From: Ryuthela nishihirai
Taxonomy: Eukaryota; Arthropoda; Arachnida; Araneae; Heptathelidae
Assembly (NCBI GenBank): GCA_038380435.1
Contig: JAWZYU010000122.1
Location: 620,001-684,000 of the forward strand
Direction: 5' to 3'
DNA: 64,000 nt
The position numbers and the translations under genes were made by a program. The notes beneath the pieces were generated by a model. It saw nothing but the letters and a program-made list of their open reading frames with translations. It made no database searches and had not been told where the DNA came from. Of the stretch, positions 11,293 to 24,270 are shown piece by piece (within the stretch, counting starts at the first letter, position 1; every line of letters starts with the position of its first letter).

Positions 11293-14200
11293 TATAATTT
11301 AGGTGCATACAATTACGAAAATATCGAAATATTCACCAAAATATCAGTTTCAACGCTGTTTTCAACGCCTAAAACAAAGCTAAAAGCTATTCCTGTGCTA
11401 ACAACTCTTCAATTTTCTGTCAGAGTGAGAATCTGATGGTTTGTTTCCATCGAGGCTTGATTGCAGAATGACATTCTATGCTTTAAAAACATTTTTACTT
11501 CATACAATTTTGAAAAAAAAATCGATTTTTCTCTAAAAATAGCTATTTTAGCGCAGTTTTCCATGCATAATACATAGGGAAAGCTATATGGAGTGTAATA
11601 ACTTTTGAATTTACAGTCAGTTTCAAAACATAATGCTTGATATTCATTATCTCGTATTATATAGTGAGATTCTATGGCTAAAGTATAATTGAGTTGCATA
11701 GAATTACGAAAATATCGAAATATTCACCAAAATATCAGTTTCAACGCTGTTTTCGACGCGTAAAACAAAGCTAAAAGCTATTCCTGTGCTAACAACTCTT
11801 CTATTTACAGTCAGAGTGAGAATCTGATGGTGACATTCTATGCTTTAAAAACATTTAAAAACATTTTCACTGCGTAGAATTTTGAAAAAAATCGATTTAT
11901 GTTTCAAAATAACTGTTTTAGCACTATTTTCCGTGCATAAAACATAGGTAAAAGCTATATGGAGTGTAATAACTTTTGAATTTACAGTCAGTTTCACAAC
12001 ATAATGCATTATGTTCATCATCTCAAATGACAAAATGAGATTCTAAGACTAAATTAAAATTTAAGTGTACAGAATTACGAAAATATCGAATTATTCACCA
12101 AAATATTACTTTCAACGCTGCTTTAAACGCCTAAAACAAAGCTAAAAGCTATTCCTCTGCTAACAGCTCTTCAATTTACTGTCCAGTAAGAATCTGATGG
12201 TTTGCTTCGATCAAGGCTTGATATAGAATGACATTCTATGTTTAAAAACAATTTCACTGCATAGAATTTTGAAAAAATCTATTTATGTTTCAAAACAGCT
12301 GTTTTAGCGCTGTTTTCCACGCATGAAACATAGGTAAAAACTATACGGATTTGATAACTTTCGAATTTACAGTCTGTTTCACAACATAATGCTCTATATT
12401 CATGACCTCGCATTATATAGTGAGATTTTATGACTAACGTATAATGTAGGTGCATAGGATTACAAAAATATCGAATAATTCACCAAAGTATAAATTTCAA
12501 GGCTGACGAACGCCTAAAACGAAGCAAAAAGCTATTACTGTGCTAACAAATATTCAATTTACTGTCAGTGTGAGAATCTGATGGTTTGTTTCGATCAAGG
12601 CTTGATATAGAATGACATTTTATGCTTCAGAAACATTTTCACTGCATAAAATTTTGGAAAAAATCAATTTATGTTTTAAAATAGCTTTTTTATTTCTCTT
12701 TTCCACGCATAAAACATAGGTAAAAGCTATATGGAGGGTAATAACTTTTGAATTTGCAGTCATATGCACAACATAATGATTGATATTCATTATCTCGTAT
12801 CATATAGTGAGATTCTATGGCTAAAGAGTAATTTTGGTGTAATGAATTGCGAAAATATCGAAATATTCACCAAAATATCAATTTCAACGCTGATTTAAAC
12901 GCCTAAAACGAAGCTAAAAGGTATTCCTGTGCTAACCAGCTCTTCAATTTACTGTCAGATTGAGAATCTGATGATTTGCTTCGATTAAGGCTTGATACAG
13001 AATGAAATTCTATGTTTTAGAAACATTTTAACTGCATAGAATTTTGAAAAAAATCGATTTATGATTGAAAATATCTGTTTTATTGCTGTTTACCACGCAT
13101 AAATAATAGGTAAAAGCTATATGGAGTGTAATAACTTTTGAATTTAAAGTCAGTATCGCAACATATCGCTTGATATTCATTATCTCGTATTACATAGGGA
13201 GATTCTATATCTAAAGTATAATATAGGTACATAGAATTACGAAAATATCGAATTATTCCCCAAAATATGAGTTTCAACGCTGTTTCCATCTAAGAGCTAT
13301 GATCTGTGCTAACAACTCTTCAATTTACTGTCAGAGTGAGATTCTGATGGTTTGCTTCGATCAAGGCTAGATATAGAATGACATTCTATGCTTTGAAAAC
13401 ATTTTCACTGCAGAGAATTTTGAAAAAAATCGATTTATGTTTTAAAATGACTGTTTCAACGCTGTGTTCCATGCATAAAACACAGGTAAAAGCTATATGG
13501 AGTGTAAAAAATTTTGAATTTACAGTCAGTATCGCAAAATAATGCTTGAAATTCCTTATGTCGCATTATATATTGAGATTCTATGCCTAAAGTATAATTT
13601 AGGTGCATAGAATTGCGAAAATATCCAATAATTCGCCAAAAAATCAGTTTGAACGCTCTTTTAAAGCATAAAGGAAGCTAAAAGCTCTTCGTGTGCTAAC
13701 AGCTCTCAAAATTTACTGTCAGAGTGAGAATATGATGGTTTATTTTGATCAAGAAATAATATAAAGTGACATTCTCTGCCTTAAAAATATTTTTACCGCA
13801 TACAATTTTGGAAAAAAAATCGATTTATGTTTCAAAATTACTGTTTAAGGTTGTTTTCCACGCATAACACATAGGTAAAAGCTATACGGAGTGTAACAAG
13901 TTTTCAATTTACAGTCAGTTTTACAACATAATGTTTCATATTCATCATCTCATATTATAAGTGAAATTCTATGACTAAAGTATAATTTAATTGTACAGAA
14001 TTACGAAAACATCGAATTATTCAAAAAAGTATTAGTTTCAACCCTGTTTTAAACACCTAAAACAAAGGTAAAAGCGATTCCTGTGCTAACAACTCTTCAA
14101 TTTACTGTCAGAGTGAGAATCTGATGGTTTGCTTCGATAAAGGCTTGATAAAGAATGACATTCTATGCTTTAGAAACATTTTCCCTCCATAGAATTTGGA

Positions 14201-14310
14201 AAAAAATCGATTTATCTTTCAAAATAGCTGTTTAATTGCTGTTTTCCATGCATAAAACATAGGAAAAAGCTATATGGAGAGTGTAATAACTTTTGAATTT
14301 ACAGTCAGTA
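11293..14310 (-). repeat. AT-rich ~385-bp satellite, minus orientation
   Basis: The satellite resumes in the same orientation and the same phase at which it was broken at 8554, starting with TATAATTTAGGTGCAT. About eight monomers follow, more diverged and with more internal deletions than in 1-8554. No gene is seen. Confidence 0.9.
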
Positions 14311-14513
14311 CTTGTCCGAGTGGTTACCACGCTTGGCTACTGATCTAAGGGACCTGGGTTCGAGCCCTGGGTAAGGCACCGATGTTCGTGTTGTTTCAGC
14401 TGAGGTTCTGATATCCTCTCAGATCTTCTGCTGTGGCATTATAAACTGACAGGCTCCTGTCAGACCTCTGTGGCAAGCAGCTGCTTGAGGGGGTATTTAC
14501 TTATTTTTTTTAT
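14311..14513 (+). mobile_element. tRNA-derived SINE, copy 1
   Basis: About 200 bp with a tRNA-like head: an A-box-like TGTCCGAGTGG and a B box GGTTCGAGCCC. It shares its body with 18397-18612 (CCTCTCAGATCT, ACTGACAGGCTCCT, CAGACCTCTGTGGCAAGCAG, CTGCTTGAGGGGGTATTTA) and ends in a T-rich tail. The head is about 14 bases shorter at the 5' end than in copy 2 and no clear target-site duplication is visible. It interrupts a minus-oriented monomer between '..ACAGTCAGTA' and 'TCACAACATAA'. The tRNA parent is not identified. Confidence 0.82.
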
Positions 14514-15236
14514 ATATCACAACATAACACTTGAAATTCATTATCTCGTATTATATAGTGAGATTCTATGGCTGAAGTATAATTTAAATGTACAGAATTA
14601 CGAAAATATCGAAATGTTCGCCAAAATATCAGTTTCAACACTCTTTTAAAGCGTAAAAGAAAGCTAAAAACTATTCCTGTGCTAACTATTCCTTCAATAT
14701 ACTGTCAGAGTGAGAATCTGATAGTTTATTTCGAACAATGCTTGATATAGAATTACATTCTATGCTTTAAAAATATTTTTACTGCATAGAGTTTTGCAAT
14801 AAAACGATTTATATTTCAAAATAGCTGTTTTAGCGCTGTTTTCCACGTATAAAACATAGGTAAAATCTATATGGAATGTAATAACTTTTGAATTTACAGT
14901 TCAATTTAAATTCAAACATAATTTCGCAACATAATGCTTTATTTTCATCATCTCGTATTATATAGTGAGATTCTATGACTAAAGTATAATTTAGGTGCAT
15001 AGAATTACGAAAATATTGAATTATTCCCCAAAATTCAATTTCAAGTCTCTTATAGAGCCTAAAAGAAAGCTAAAAGTTATTCGTGTGCTAACAACTCTTC
15101 AATTTAGTGTCAGATTGAGAATCTGATGGTTTATTTCGATCAATGCTTGATATAGAATGACATTCTATGCTTTAAAAATATTTTCACTGCGTAGAATTTT
15201 GCATATCTATCAGATTCTCAGATCAATTCTCTTATC
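14514..15236 (-). repeat. AT-rich ~385-bp satellite, minus orientation
   Basis: A continuation of the block broken by the SINE, about two monomers. It breaks down near 15200 into short scrambled pieces (CTATCAGATTCTCAG, ATCAATTCTC) just before the hairpin at the orientation switch. Confidence 0.88.
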
Positions 15237-15265
15237 AATCTGACAGATAGCATATCTGTCAGATT
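15237..15265. repeat. Perfect 13-bp hairpin at a satellite orientation switch
   Basis: AATCTGACAGATA (15237-15249) and TATCTGTCAGATT (15253-15265) are perfect reverse complements around a 3-base loop. The satellite is minus-oriented to the left and plus-oriented to the right. This is what a fold-back or template-switch junction would leave. Confidence 0.9.
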
Positions 15266-18200
15266 GTCACTCTGACAGTAAATTGAAGAGCTGTTAGCAC
15301 AGGAATAGCTATGAGCTTTGTTTTAGGCGTTGAAAATAGAAGTGGAAATAGAGGTGAATCTCACTATGTAATACGAGATAATGAATATCAAGCAATATGT
15401 TGTGATACTGACTGTAAATTCCAAAGTTATTACACTCCATATAGTTTTTACCTATGATTTATGCGTGGAAAACAACAATAAAACATCTATTTTGAAACAA
15501 AAATGGATTTTTTTTCAAAATTCTAGGCAGCGAAAATGTTATTAAAGCATAGAATGTCATTCTATACCAATCCTTGATGGAAACAAACAATCAGATTCTT
15601 CCTCTGATATTAAATGGAACACTTGTTAGCACAGGAAGCGGTTTTACCTTTGTTTTAGGCGTTGAAAACTGCGTTGAAACTGATATTTCGCTGAATATTT
15701 CGATATTTTCGTAATTCGATGCACCTAAATTATACATTAGCCATAAAATATCACTATATAATACGAGGTGATGAACATAGAGCAACACGTGAAACAGACT
15801 GTAAATTCAAATGTTGTTAAATCCGTATAGCTTTTACCTATGTTTTATGGGTTGAAAACAGAGATAGAACAGCTATTTTAAAACATAAATTGATTTTTTT
15901 CAAAATTTTATGCAGTGAAAATGTTTCTAAAGCATAAAATGTCATTCTATATCAAGCCTTGATCGAAACAAAGCATCATATTCTCACACTGACAGCAAAT
16001 TGAAGATTTCTTAGCACAGGAATATCTTTTTGCTTCGTTTGAGGCGTTTAAATCGTTGAAATTTATATTTTGGTGAATAATTCGATATTTTCGTAATTCT
16101 ATGCACCTATATTATACGTTAGCCATAGAATCTCACTATATAACACGAGGTGATGAATGTAGAGCAATATGTTGTGAAACAGACTGTAAATTCAAAAGTT
16201 ATTAAATCCATATAGCTTTTACCTATATTTTATGCGTGGAGAACAGCGCAAAATCAGCTGTTTTGAAACATAAATCGATTTTTTCAAAATTGTATGCAGT
16301 GAAAATGTTTTTCAAGCACATAATGTCATTTTATATCAAGGCTTGATCGAAACAAACCATCAGATCCTCACTCTGACATTAAATAGAAGAGTTGTTAGCA
16401 AAGGAATTGCTTTTTGCTCTGTTTAAGGCGTTCAAAACATCGTTGAAATTGATATTTTGGTGAATATTTCGATATTTTCCTAATTCTGTGTACCTAAATT
16501 ATACTTTAGCCATAGAATCTCACTATCTCATGCGAGATAATGAATATCAATCATTATGTTGCGAAACTGACTGTAAATTTAAAAGTTATTACACTCCATT
16601 TAGCTTTTACCTATGATTTATGCGTGGAAAACAATAAAACAGCTATTTTGAAACATAAATGAATTTTTTTCAAAATTCTACGCAGTGAAAATGTTTTTAA
16701 AGCATAGAATGTCATTCTATATCATGCCTTGATCGAAATTAACCATCAGATTCTCACTCTGACAGTAAATTGAAGAGTTGTTAGTAGAGGAAGAGCTTTT
16801 AGCTTTGTTTCGGGCGTTGAAAACAACGTTGAAAGTAATATTTTGGGGAATAATTCGATATTTGGGTAATTCTGTACATCTAAATTATACTTTTGATATA
16901 GAATCTCACTATATAATAGGAGACAATGAACATCAAGCATTATGTTGTGATATTGAATGTAAATTCAAAAGTTAGTACACTCCATATAGCTTTTACCTAT
17001 GTTTTATGCGTGGAACAAAGAAATAAAACAGCTATTTTAAAACGTAAATTGATTTTTTTCAAAATACTATGCACTGAACATATTTCTAAAGCATAGAATG
17101 TCATTCTATATGAAGCCTTGACCCAAACAAATCATCAGATTCTTCCTCTGACATTAAATTGAAGAGTCGTTAGCAGAGCTTCTAGCTTCGTTTAAGGCGT
17201 TTAAAACAGCGTTGCAACTGATATTTTGGTCAACATTACGTCATTTTCGTAGTTCGATACACGTAATTATACATTTGCCATGGAATCTCACTACATGATA
17301 CGATATAATGAATTTCAAGCATTATGTTGTGCATATGACTAAATTCAGAAGTTATTACCCTCCATATAGCTTTTACCGATGTTTTATGCGTGAAAAACAG
17401 AAATAAAAAAAGCTATTTTAAAACATAAATTTTTTTTTCAAAATTTAATGCAGTGAAAATATTTCTAAAGTATAGAATATCATTCTATATCAAACCTTGA
17501 TCGAAACAAACTATCAGATTCTCACACTGACAGTAAATTGAAGTTTTGTCAGCACAGTAATAGCTTTTTGCTTCGTTTTAGGCGTTTAAATCAGTGTTGA
17601 AATTTATATTTTGGTGAATAATTCGATATTTTCCTAATTCTATGCACCTATATTATACATTAGCCATAGAATCTCACTATCTGATACGAGATAATGAATT
17701 TCAGCATTATGTTGTGAAAATGAGTGTAAATTCAAAAGTTATTACACTCCATGTAGCTCTTACCTTTGATATATGCGTGAAAAAACAATAAAATATTTAT
17801 TTTGAAACATAAATGGATTCTTTGTCAAAATTCTATGCAGTGAAAATGTTCTTAAAGCATAGAATGTCATTCTATATGAAGCTTTGATCGAAATAAACCA
17901 TCAGATTCTTAATCTGACATTAAAGAGCTGTTAGCACAGGAACGTTTAGCTTCGTTTTAGGAGTTTAAAACAGCGTTCGAACTCATATTTTGGTCGATAT
18001 TACGACATTTTCGTAGTTCGAAGCACCTCAATTACACATTAGCAATAGAATCTCACTATATGATACGAGATAATGAATTTGAAGCATTATGTTTTACATA
18101 TGACTGTAAATTCAAAAGTAAAGTGTAATATCATATGCGTGGAAAACTGAAATAAAAATGTTATTTCAAAACATAAATTGTTTTTTTTCAAAATTTTATG

Positions 18201-18396
18201 CAGTGAAAATGTTTCTAAAGCATAGAATGTCATTCTATATCACGCCTTGATTAAAGCAAACCATCAGATTGTCATTGAAGAGCTGTTAGCACAGGAATAG
18301 CTATCAGCTTTGTTTTAGGCGTTGAAAATAGAGTTGAAACTGATATTTTGGTCAATATTTCGATATTTTCGTAATTCTATGCACCTATATTATACT
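15266..18396 (+). repeat. AT-rich ~385-bp satellite, plus orientation
   Basis: About eight monomers. The first is shortened: the segment between 'GTTGAAAATAG' and 'AATCTCACTATG' near 15340-15365 is largely missing. It ends with the left target duplication of SINE copy 2 (18386-18396). No gene is seen. Confidence 0.9.
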
Positions 18397-18612
18397 CCCC
18401 GCCGTCCCGTGGCCGAATGGTTAGCATGCTTGGCGACTGATCCAAGGGACCTGGGTACGAGCCCCGGATTAGGCATGGATGTGTGTGTCGTTTTTCTGCT
18501 GAGGTCCTGCCATCCTCTCAGATCTCCTACTATGGCATATAAACTGACAGGCTCCTTTCAGACCTCTGTGGCAAGCAGCTGCTTGAGGGGGTATTTATTT
18601 TATTTATTTATT
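18397..18612 (+). mobile_element. tRNA-derived SINE, copy 2, with target-site duplication
   Basis: 216 bp flanked by the 11-bp direct repeat TATATTATACT at 18386-18396 and 18613-18623, a length usual for LINE-mediated insertion. The tRNA-like head has an A box TGGCCGAATGG and a B-box-like GGTACGAGCCC with one substitution from the usual GGTTC. The body is shared with copy 1 and the tail is a run of TATT/TTTA units. As a non-autonomous retroposon it would need Pol III transcription from the internal boxes and LINE machinery from elsewhere. Copy 2 is the more complete of the two. Confidence 0.9.
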
Positions 18613-18975
18613 TATATTATACTTTAGCCATAGAATCTCACTATGTAATAGGAGATAATGAATATCAAGCAATATGTTGTGAAAAGACTGTAAATTCAAA
18701 AATTATCACTTTCCATATAGCTTTTATCTATGTTTTATGCGTGGAAAACAGAAATAAAAAAGATATTTTAAAACATAAATTGGTTTATTTCAAAATTTTA
18801 TGCAGTGAAAATGTTTCTGACGCATAGAATGTCATTCTATATCAAGCCTTGATCGAAGCAAATCATCAGATTGTCATTGTGACAATAAATTGAAGAGCTG
18901 TTAGCAGAGGAATAGCTTTTAGCTTCGTTTTTGGCGTTAAAAACGGCTTTGAAATTTTAGGCGTTGAAAACTCAA
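18613..18975 (+). repeat. AT-rich satellite, plus orientation, ending at an inversion
   Basis: About one monomer after the SINE. It contains a clear example of the double dyad: ATAGAATGTCATTCTAT at 18824-18840 directly followed by ATCAAGCCTTGAT at 18841-18853. It ends in a small duplication of 'TTTTAGGCGTTGAAAAC' before the strand switch. Confidence 0.88.
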
Positions 18976-18984
18976 TTTCAACTC

Positions 18985-19280
18985 TGTTTCCAACGCCTAA
19001 AACAAAGCTATAAGCTATTCCTGCGCTAACAGCTCTTCAATTTATTGTCAGAATGACAATCTGATGGTTTGCTTCGATCAAGGCTTGATATAGAATGATA
19101 TTCTATGCTTTAGAAACATTTTCAGTGCATAAAATTTTGAAAAAAATCAATTTATGTTTTAAAATAGCTTTTTTATTTCAGTTTACCACGCATAAAACAT
19201 AGGTAAAAGCTATATTGAATGTAATAACTTTTGAATTTACAGTCAGTTTCACAACATAATGCTGAAATTCATTATCTCGT
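18985..19280 (-). repeat. Short inverted piece of the AT satellite
   Basis: About 300 bp of minus-oriented satellite between two plus-oriented blocks. It runs from 'CCAACGCCTAAAACAAAGC' to 'AATTCATTATCTCGT', less than one monomer. The left junction has AGGCGTT facing AACGCCT, so the switch lies between complementary sequences. Confidence 0.85.
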
Positions 19281-22200
19281 GATAGTGAATATTTAGATGT
19301 TTTCGTAATTCTAAACACCTATATTATACCTTAGCCATAGAATCTTACCACATGATACGAGATAATGAATTTGAAGCATTTTGTTGTGCATATGACTGTA
19401 AATTCAAATTTATTATCCTCCATTTAACTTTTACCTATGTTTTATGCGTGGAAGACAGAAATAAAACAAATATAAATTGATTTTTTCTCAAAATTTTATG
19501 CAGTGAAAATGTTTTTAAAGCTTAGAATATCATTCTATATCAAACCTTGATCGAAACTAACCATCAGATTCTCACACTGAAAGTAAATTGAAGATTTGTT
19601 AGCACAGGAATAGTTTTTTTGCTTCGTTTTAGGCGTTTAATTTTGGTGAATAATTCGATATTTTCCTAATCCTATGCATCTATATTATACGTTACCATAG
19701 AATCTCACTATATAATACGAGGTGATGAATATAGAGCAATATCTTGTGAAACAGACTGTAAATTCTAAAGTTATTAAAGTATATACAGCTTTTACCTGTG
19801 TTTTATGCATGGAAAACAGAAATAAGAAAGGTATTTTAAAACATAAATTGATTTTTTCAAAAGTTTTTGCAGTGAAAATGTTTATAAGGCATAGAATGTC
19901 ATTCTATATCATGCCTTGATCGAAGGAAACCATCAGATTGTCACTCTGACAATAAATTGAAGAGCTGTTAGCTTAGGAATAGATTTTTAGCTTTGTTTTA
20001 GACATTTAAAACAGCGTTGAACCTGATATTTTGGTGAATATTTCGATATTTTCGTAATTCGATGCACCTATATTATACTTTAGCCATAGAATCTCACTAT
20101 GTAGTACGAGGTAATGAACATCAAGTAATATATTGTGATACTTACTGGAAATTCAAAAATTATTACACTCCATATAGCTTTTACCTATGTTTTATGCGTG
20201 GAAAAGAGAAATAAAAAAGCTATTTTAAAATATAAATTGATTTTTTTCAAAATTTTATGCAGTGAAAATGTTTCTGACGCATAAAATGTCATTTTATATT
20301 AAGCCTTGACCGAAACAAACCATCAGATTCTCACATTGACAATATATTGAAGAGCTGATAGCACAGGAATAGCTTTTTGCTTCGTTTTAGGCGTTGAAAA
20401 CAGCGTTGAAACTGATATTTTGGTGAATAATTCGATATTTTCGTAATTCAATACCTATATTATATTTTAGCCATATGATACGAGGTGATCAATATATAGC
20501 AATATATTGTAAAACAGACGGTAAATTAAAAAGTTATTAAACTCCATATAGCTTTTACCTTTGTTTCATGCGTCGAAAACAGAAATGAAAAAGATATTTT
20601 AAAACATAAATTTTTTTTTTGAAAATTTGATGCAGTGAAAATGTTTCTAAAACATAAATTGTCATTCTATATCAAGCCTTGATCGAAACAAACCATCAGA
20701 TTCTCACACTGATAGTAAATTGAAGAATTCTTAACACAGGAATATCTATTTGCTTCGTTTTATGCGTTTAAATCAACGTTGAAATTTATATTTTGGTGAA
20801 TAATTCGATATTTTAGTAATTCCATTAGCCATAGAATCTCACTATGTAATAGGACATAATGAATATCAAACAATATTTTGTGATACTGACTGTAAATTGA
20901 AAAGTTATTACACTCCATATAGTTTATGCGTGGAAAACAACAATGAAACAGCTATTTTGAAATATAAATGGATTTTTTTCAAAATTCTATGCAGTGAAAA
21001 TGTTCTTAAAGAAAGTGAAAATGTTCTAAAGAGTGTTCTTCTCACACTGAGAGTAAATTGAAGATTTGTTGGCACAGGAATCGCTTTTTACTTCGTTTTA
21101 GGCGTTTAACTAAGCGTTGAAATTTATATTTTATTGAATAATTCGGTATTTACGTAATTATATGCACCTAACTATACTTTAGCCATAGAATCTCACTATA
21201 TAATACGAGATAATGAATATTAATCATTATATTGTGCAACGGACTGTAAATTCAAAAGTTATTACAGTCCATAAAGCTTTTACCTCTGATTTATGCTGGA
21301 AAAGAGCAATAAAACAGCTATTTTAAAACATAAATTGATTTTTTTCAAAATTTTATGCAGTGAAAATGTTTCTGACGCATAGAATGTCATTCTATATCAT
21401 GAATTAATCGAAAGAAACCATCAGATTCTCACTCTGACATTAAATTGATGAGTTGTTAGTACAGGAATAGCTTTTAGCTTCGTTTTAGACGTTAAAAACA
21501 GCGTTCGAACTCATATTTTCTTCAATATTAAGATATTTTCGTAGTTCGAAGCACCTCAACTATACATTAGCCATAGAATCTCAATATATGATATGAAAAA
21601 ATGAATTTCAAGCATTATGTGGTGCATATAACTGTAAATTCAAAAGTTATTACCTTCCATACAGCTTTTTTTGTTAGCAAAGGAATAGATTTTTGCTTCG
21701 TTTCTGGCGTTTGAATCAGCGTTGAAATTTATATTCTGGTGAATAATTCGATATTTTCCTAATTCTACGCACCTATATAATACTTTAGCCATAGAATCTC
21801 ACTATATAATACGAGGTGATGAATATAGAGCAACATGTTGTGAAATAAGCTGTAAATTTAAAAGTTGTTACACTCCATATAGCTTTTAGTTATGTTTTAT
21901 GCGTGGAAAACAGAAGTAAAAAAGCTATTTTAAAACATAAATTGATTTTTTTCAAAATTTTAAGGCAGTGAAAATGTTTCTGACGCATAGAATATCATTC
22001 TATATCAAGCCTTGATCGAAGCAAACCATCAGATTCTCACACTTACAGTAAATTGAAGATTTGTTAGCACAGGAATAGCTTTTTGCTTCGTTCTAGGCGT
22101 TTAAATCAACGTTGAAATTTATATTTTGGTGAATAATTCGATATTTTCGTAATCCTATGCACCTACATTAAACGTTAGCAATACAATCTCACTATATAAT

Positions 22201-24072
22201 ACGCGGTGATAAATATAGAGCCATATGTTGTGAAACAGCCTGTAAATTCTAAGTTATTAGATCCGTATAGCTTTTACCTATGTTTTATGCCTGGAAAACA
22301 GCGCTGAAACAGCTGTTTTGAAACGTAAATCGATTTTTTCAAAATTGTATGCAGCGAAAATGTTTTTAAAGCATAGAATGTGATTCTGTATCAAGCCTTG
22401 ATCAAAGCAAACCATCAGTTTTCACTCCGACAATAAATTGAAGAGCTGTTAGCACAGGAATAGCTTTTAGCTTTGTTGTAGGCGTTGAAATAAGCGTTGA
22501 GAATGATATTTTGGTGAATATTTCGATATTTTCGCAATTCAATACACCTTAATTATATTTTAGCCATAGAATCTCACTATGTATTACGAGATAACGAATA
22601 TCAAGCAATATGTTGTGATATTGACTATAAAATCAAAATTTATTACACTCCATTTAGCTTTTACCTTTTGTACGCAGTGAAAATATTCTTAAAGCATAGA
22701 ATGTCATTCTACTTGATCGAAAAAAAACATCAGATTGTCACTCTGACAATAAATTGAAGAGCTGTTAGCACAGGAATAGCTTTTTGCTTCGTTTTAGGCG
22801 TTTAAATCAGCGTTGAAATTTATTATCTGGTGAATTATATTTCTTATTCTATGCACCTATATTATACGTTAGCCATAGAATCTCACTATATAATACGAGG
22901 TGATGAATATAGAGCAATATGTTGTGAAACAGACTGTAAATTGAAAAGTTATTACACTCCATATAGCTTTTACCTATGATTTATGCCTGGGAATCAGAAA
23001 AAAAAAAATTATTTTAAAAAATGAATTCATATTTTTCAAAATTCTATGCGGTGAAAATATTTCTAATGAATAGAATTCATTCTATATCACGCCTTGATCG
23101 AAACAAACCATCAGATTGTCACTCTGACAATAAATTGAAGAGCTGTTAGCACAGGAGTAGCTTTTAGCTTTGTTTTAGACGTTGAAAAGAGCGTTTAAAC
23201 TGATATTTTGGTGAATATTTCGATATTTTCGTAATTCGATGCACCTGTATTATACTTTAGCTATAGAATCTCACTATGTAATACGAGGTAATGAATATCA
23301 AGCAATATGTTGTGATACTGACTGTAAATTCAAAAGTTATTACACTCCATATAGTTTTACTTATGATTTTTGCGTGGAAAACAACAATAAGACAGATATT
23401 TTGAACTATAAATGGATTTTTTTCAAAATTCTATGCAGTGAAAATGTTCTTAAAACATAGAATGTCATTCTATTTCATGCCTCGATCGAAAGAAACCATC
23501 AGATTCTTCCTCTGACATTAAATTAAAGAGTTGTTAGCACAGGAATAGCTTTTAGCTTCGTTTTAGGCGTTTAAAACAGCGTTCGAACTCATATTTTGGT
23601 ACATATTACGATATTTTCGTAGTTCGAAGCACCTCAATTATCATTAACCATAGAATCTCACTATATGATACGAGATAATGAATTTCAAGCATTATGTTGT
23701 GCATATGACTGTAAATTCAAAAGTTATTACCCTCCGTATAGTTTGACCAATGTTTTATGCGTGGAAAACCGAAATGGAATTGTTATTTTAAAACATAAAT
23801 TGATTTTTTTCAGAAATTTATGCAGTGAAAATATTTCTAAAGCATAGAATATCATTCTATATCAAGTCTGGATCGAAACAAACCATCAGATTCTCTCACT
23901 AACAGTAAATTGAAGATTTGTTAGCACAGGAATAGTTTTTTGCTTCGTTTTAGGCGTTTAAATCAGCGTTGAAATTTATATTTTGGTGAATAATTCGATA
24001 TTTTCGTAATCCTATGCACCTACATTATACGTTAGCCATGCAATCTCACTATATAATACGAGGTGATGAATA
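19281..24072 (+). repeat. AT-rich ~385-bp satellite, plus orientation
   Basis: About twelve monomers with frequent internal deletions (for example near 20830, 21020 and 22660). From about 23431 onward the block is the start of duplicate B and matches position 1 onward. No gene is seen. Confidence 0.9.
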
Positions 24073-24270
24073 TACAGGGTGATTCAAAACTTATCGTTCA
24101 AATTTCATGGGGAGGTAGGGAATACGTCATGAAACCGATTTCACATAGGAAAGTATGTCCGCAAATGTACGCATGCCTATGTAGAGGGCGCTGTGTGTAC
24201 CCAACCAATATACAGCTCGCCCGACCACTCCCGCTGTCATCAGTGTACGAGCTGACTTACTAGTGACAAG

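Noticed and set aside
14311..14380. Functional tRNA gene
   Set aside because: The A and B boxes are part of a SINE head with a shared non-tRNA body and tail; the acceptor stem is not intact.
18397..18470. Functional tRNA gene
   Set aside because: Same SINE family, with a target-site duplication around the whole 216-bp element and a mutated B box.
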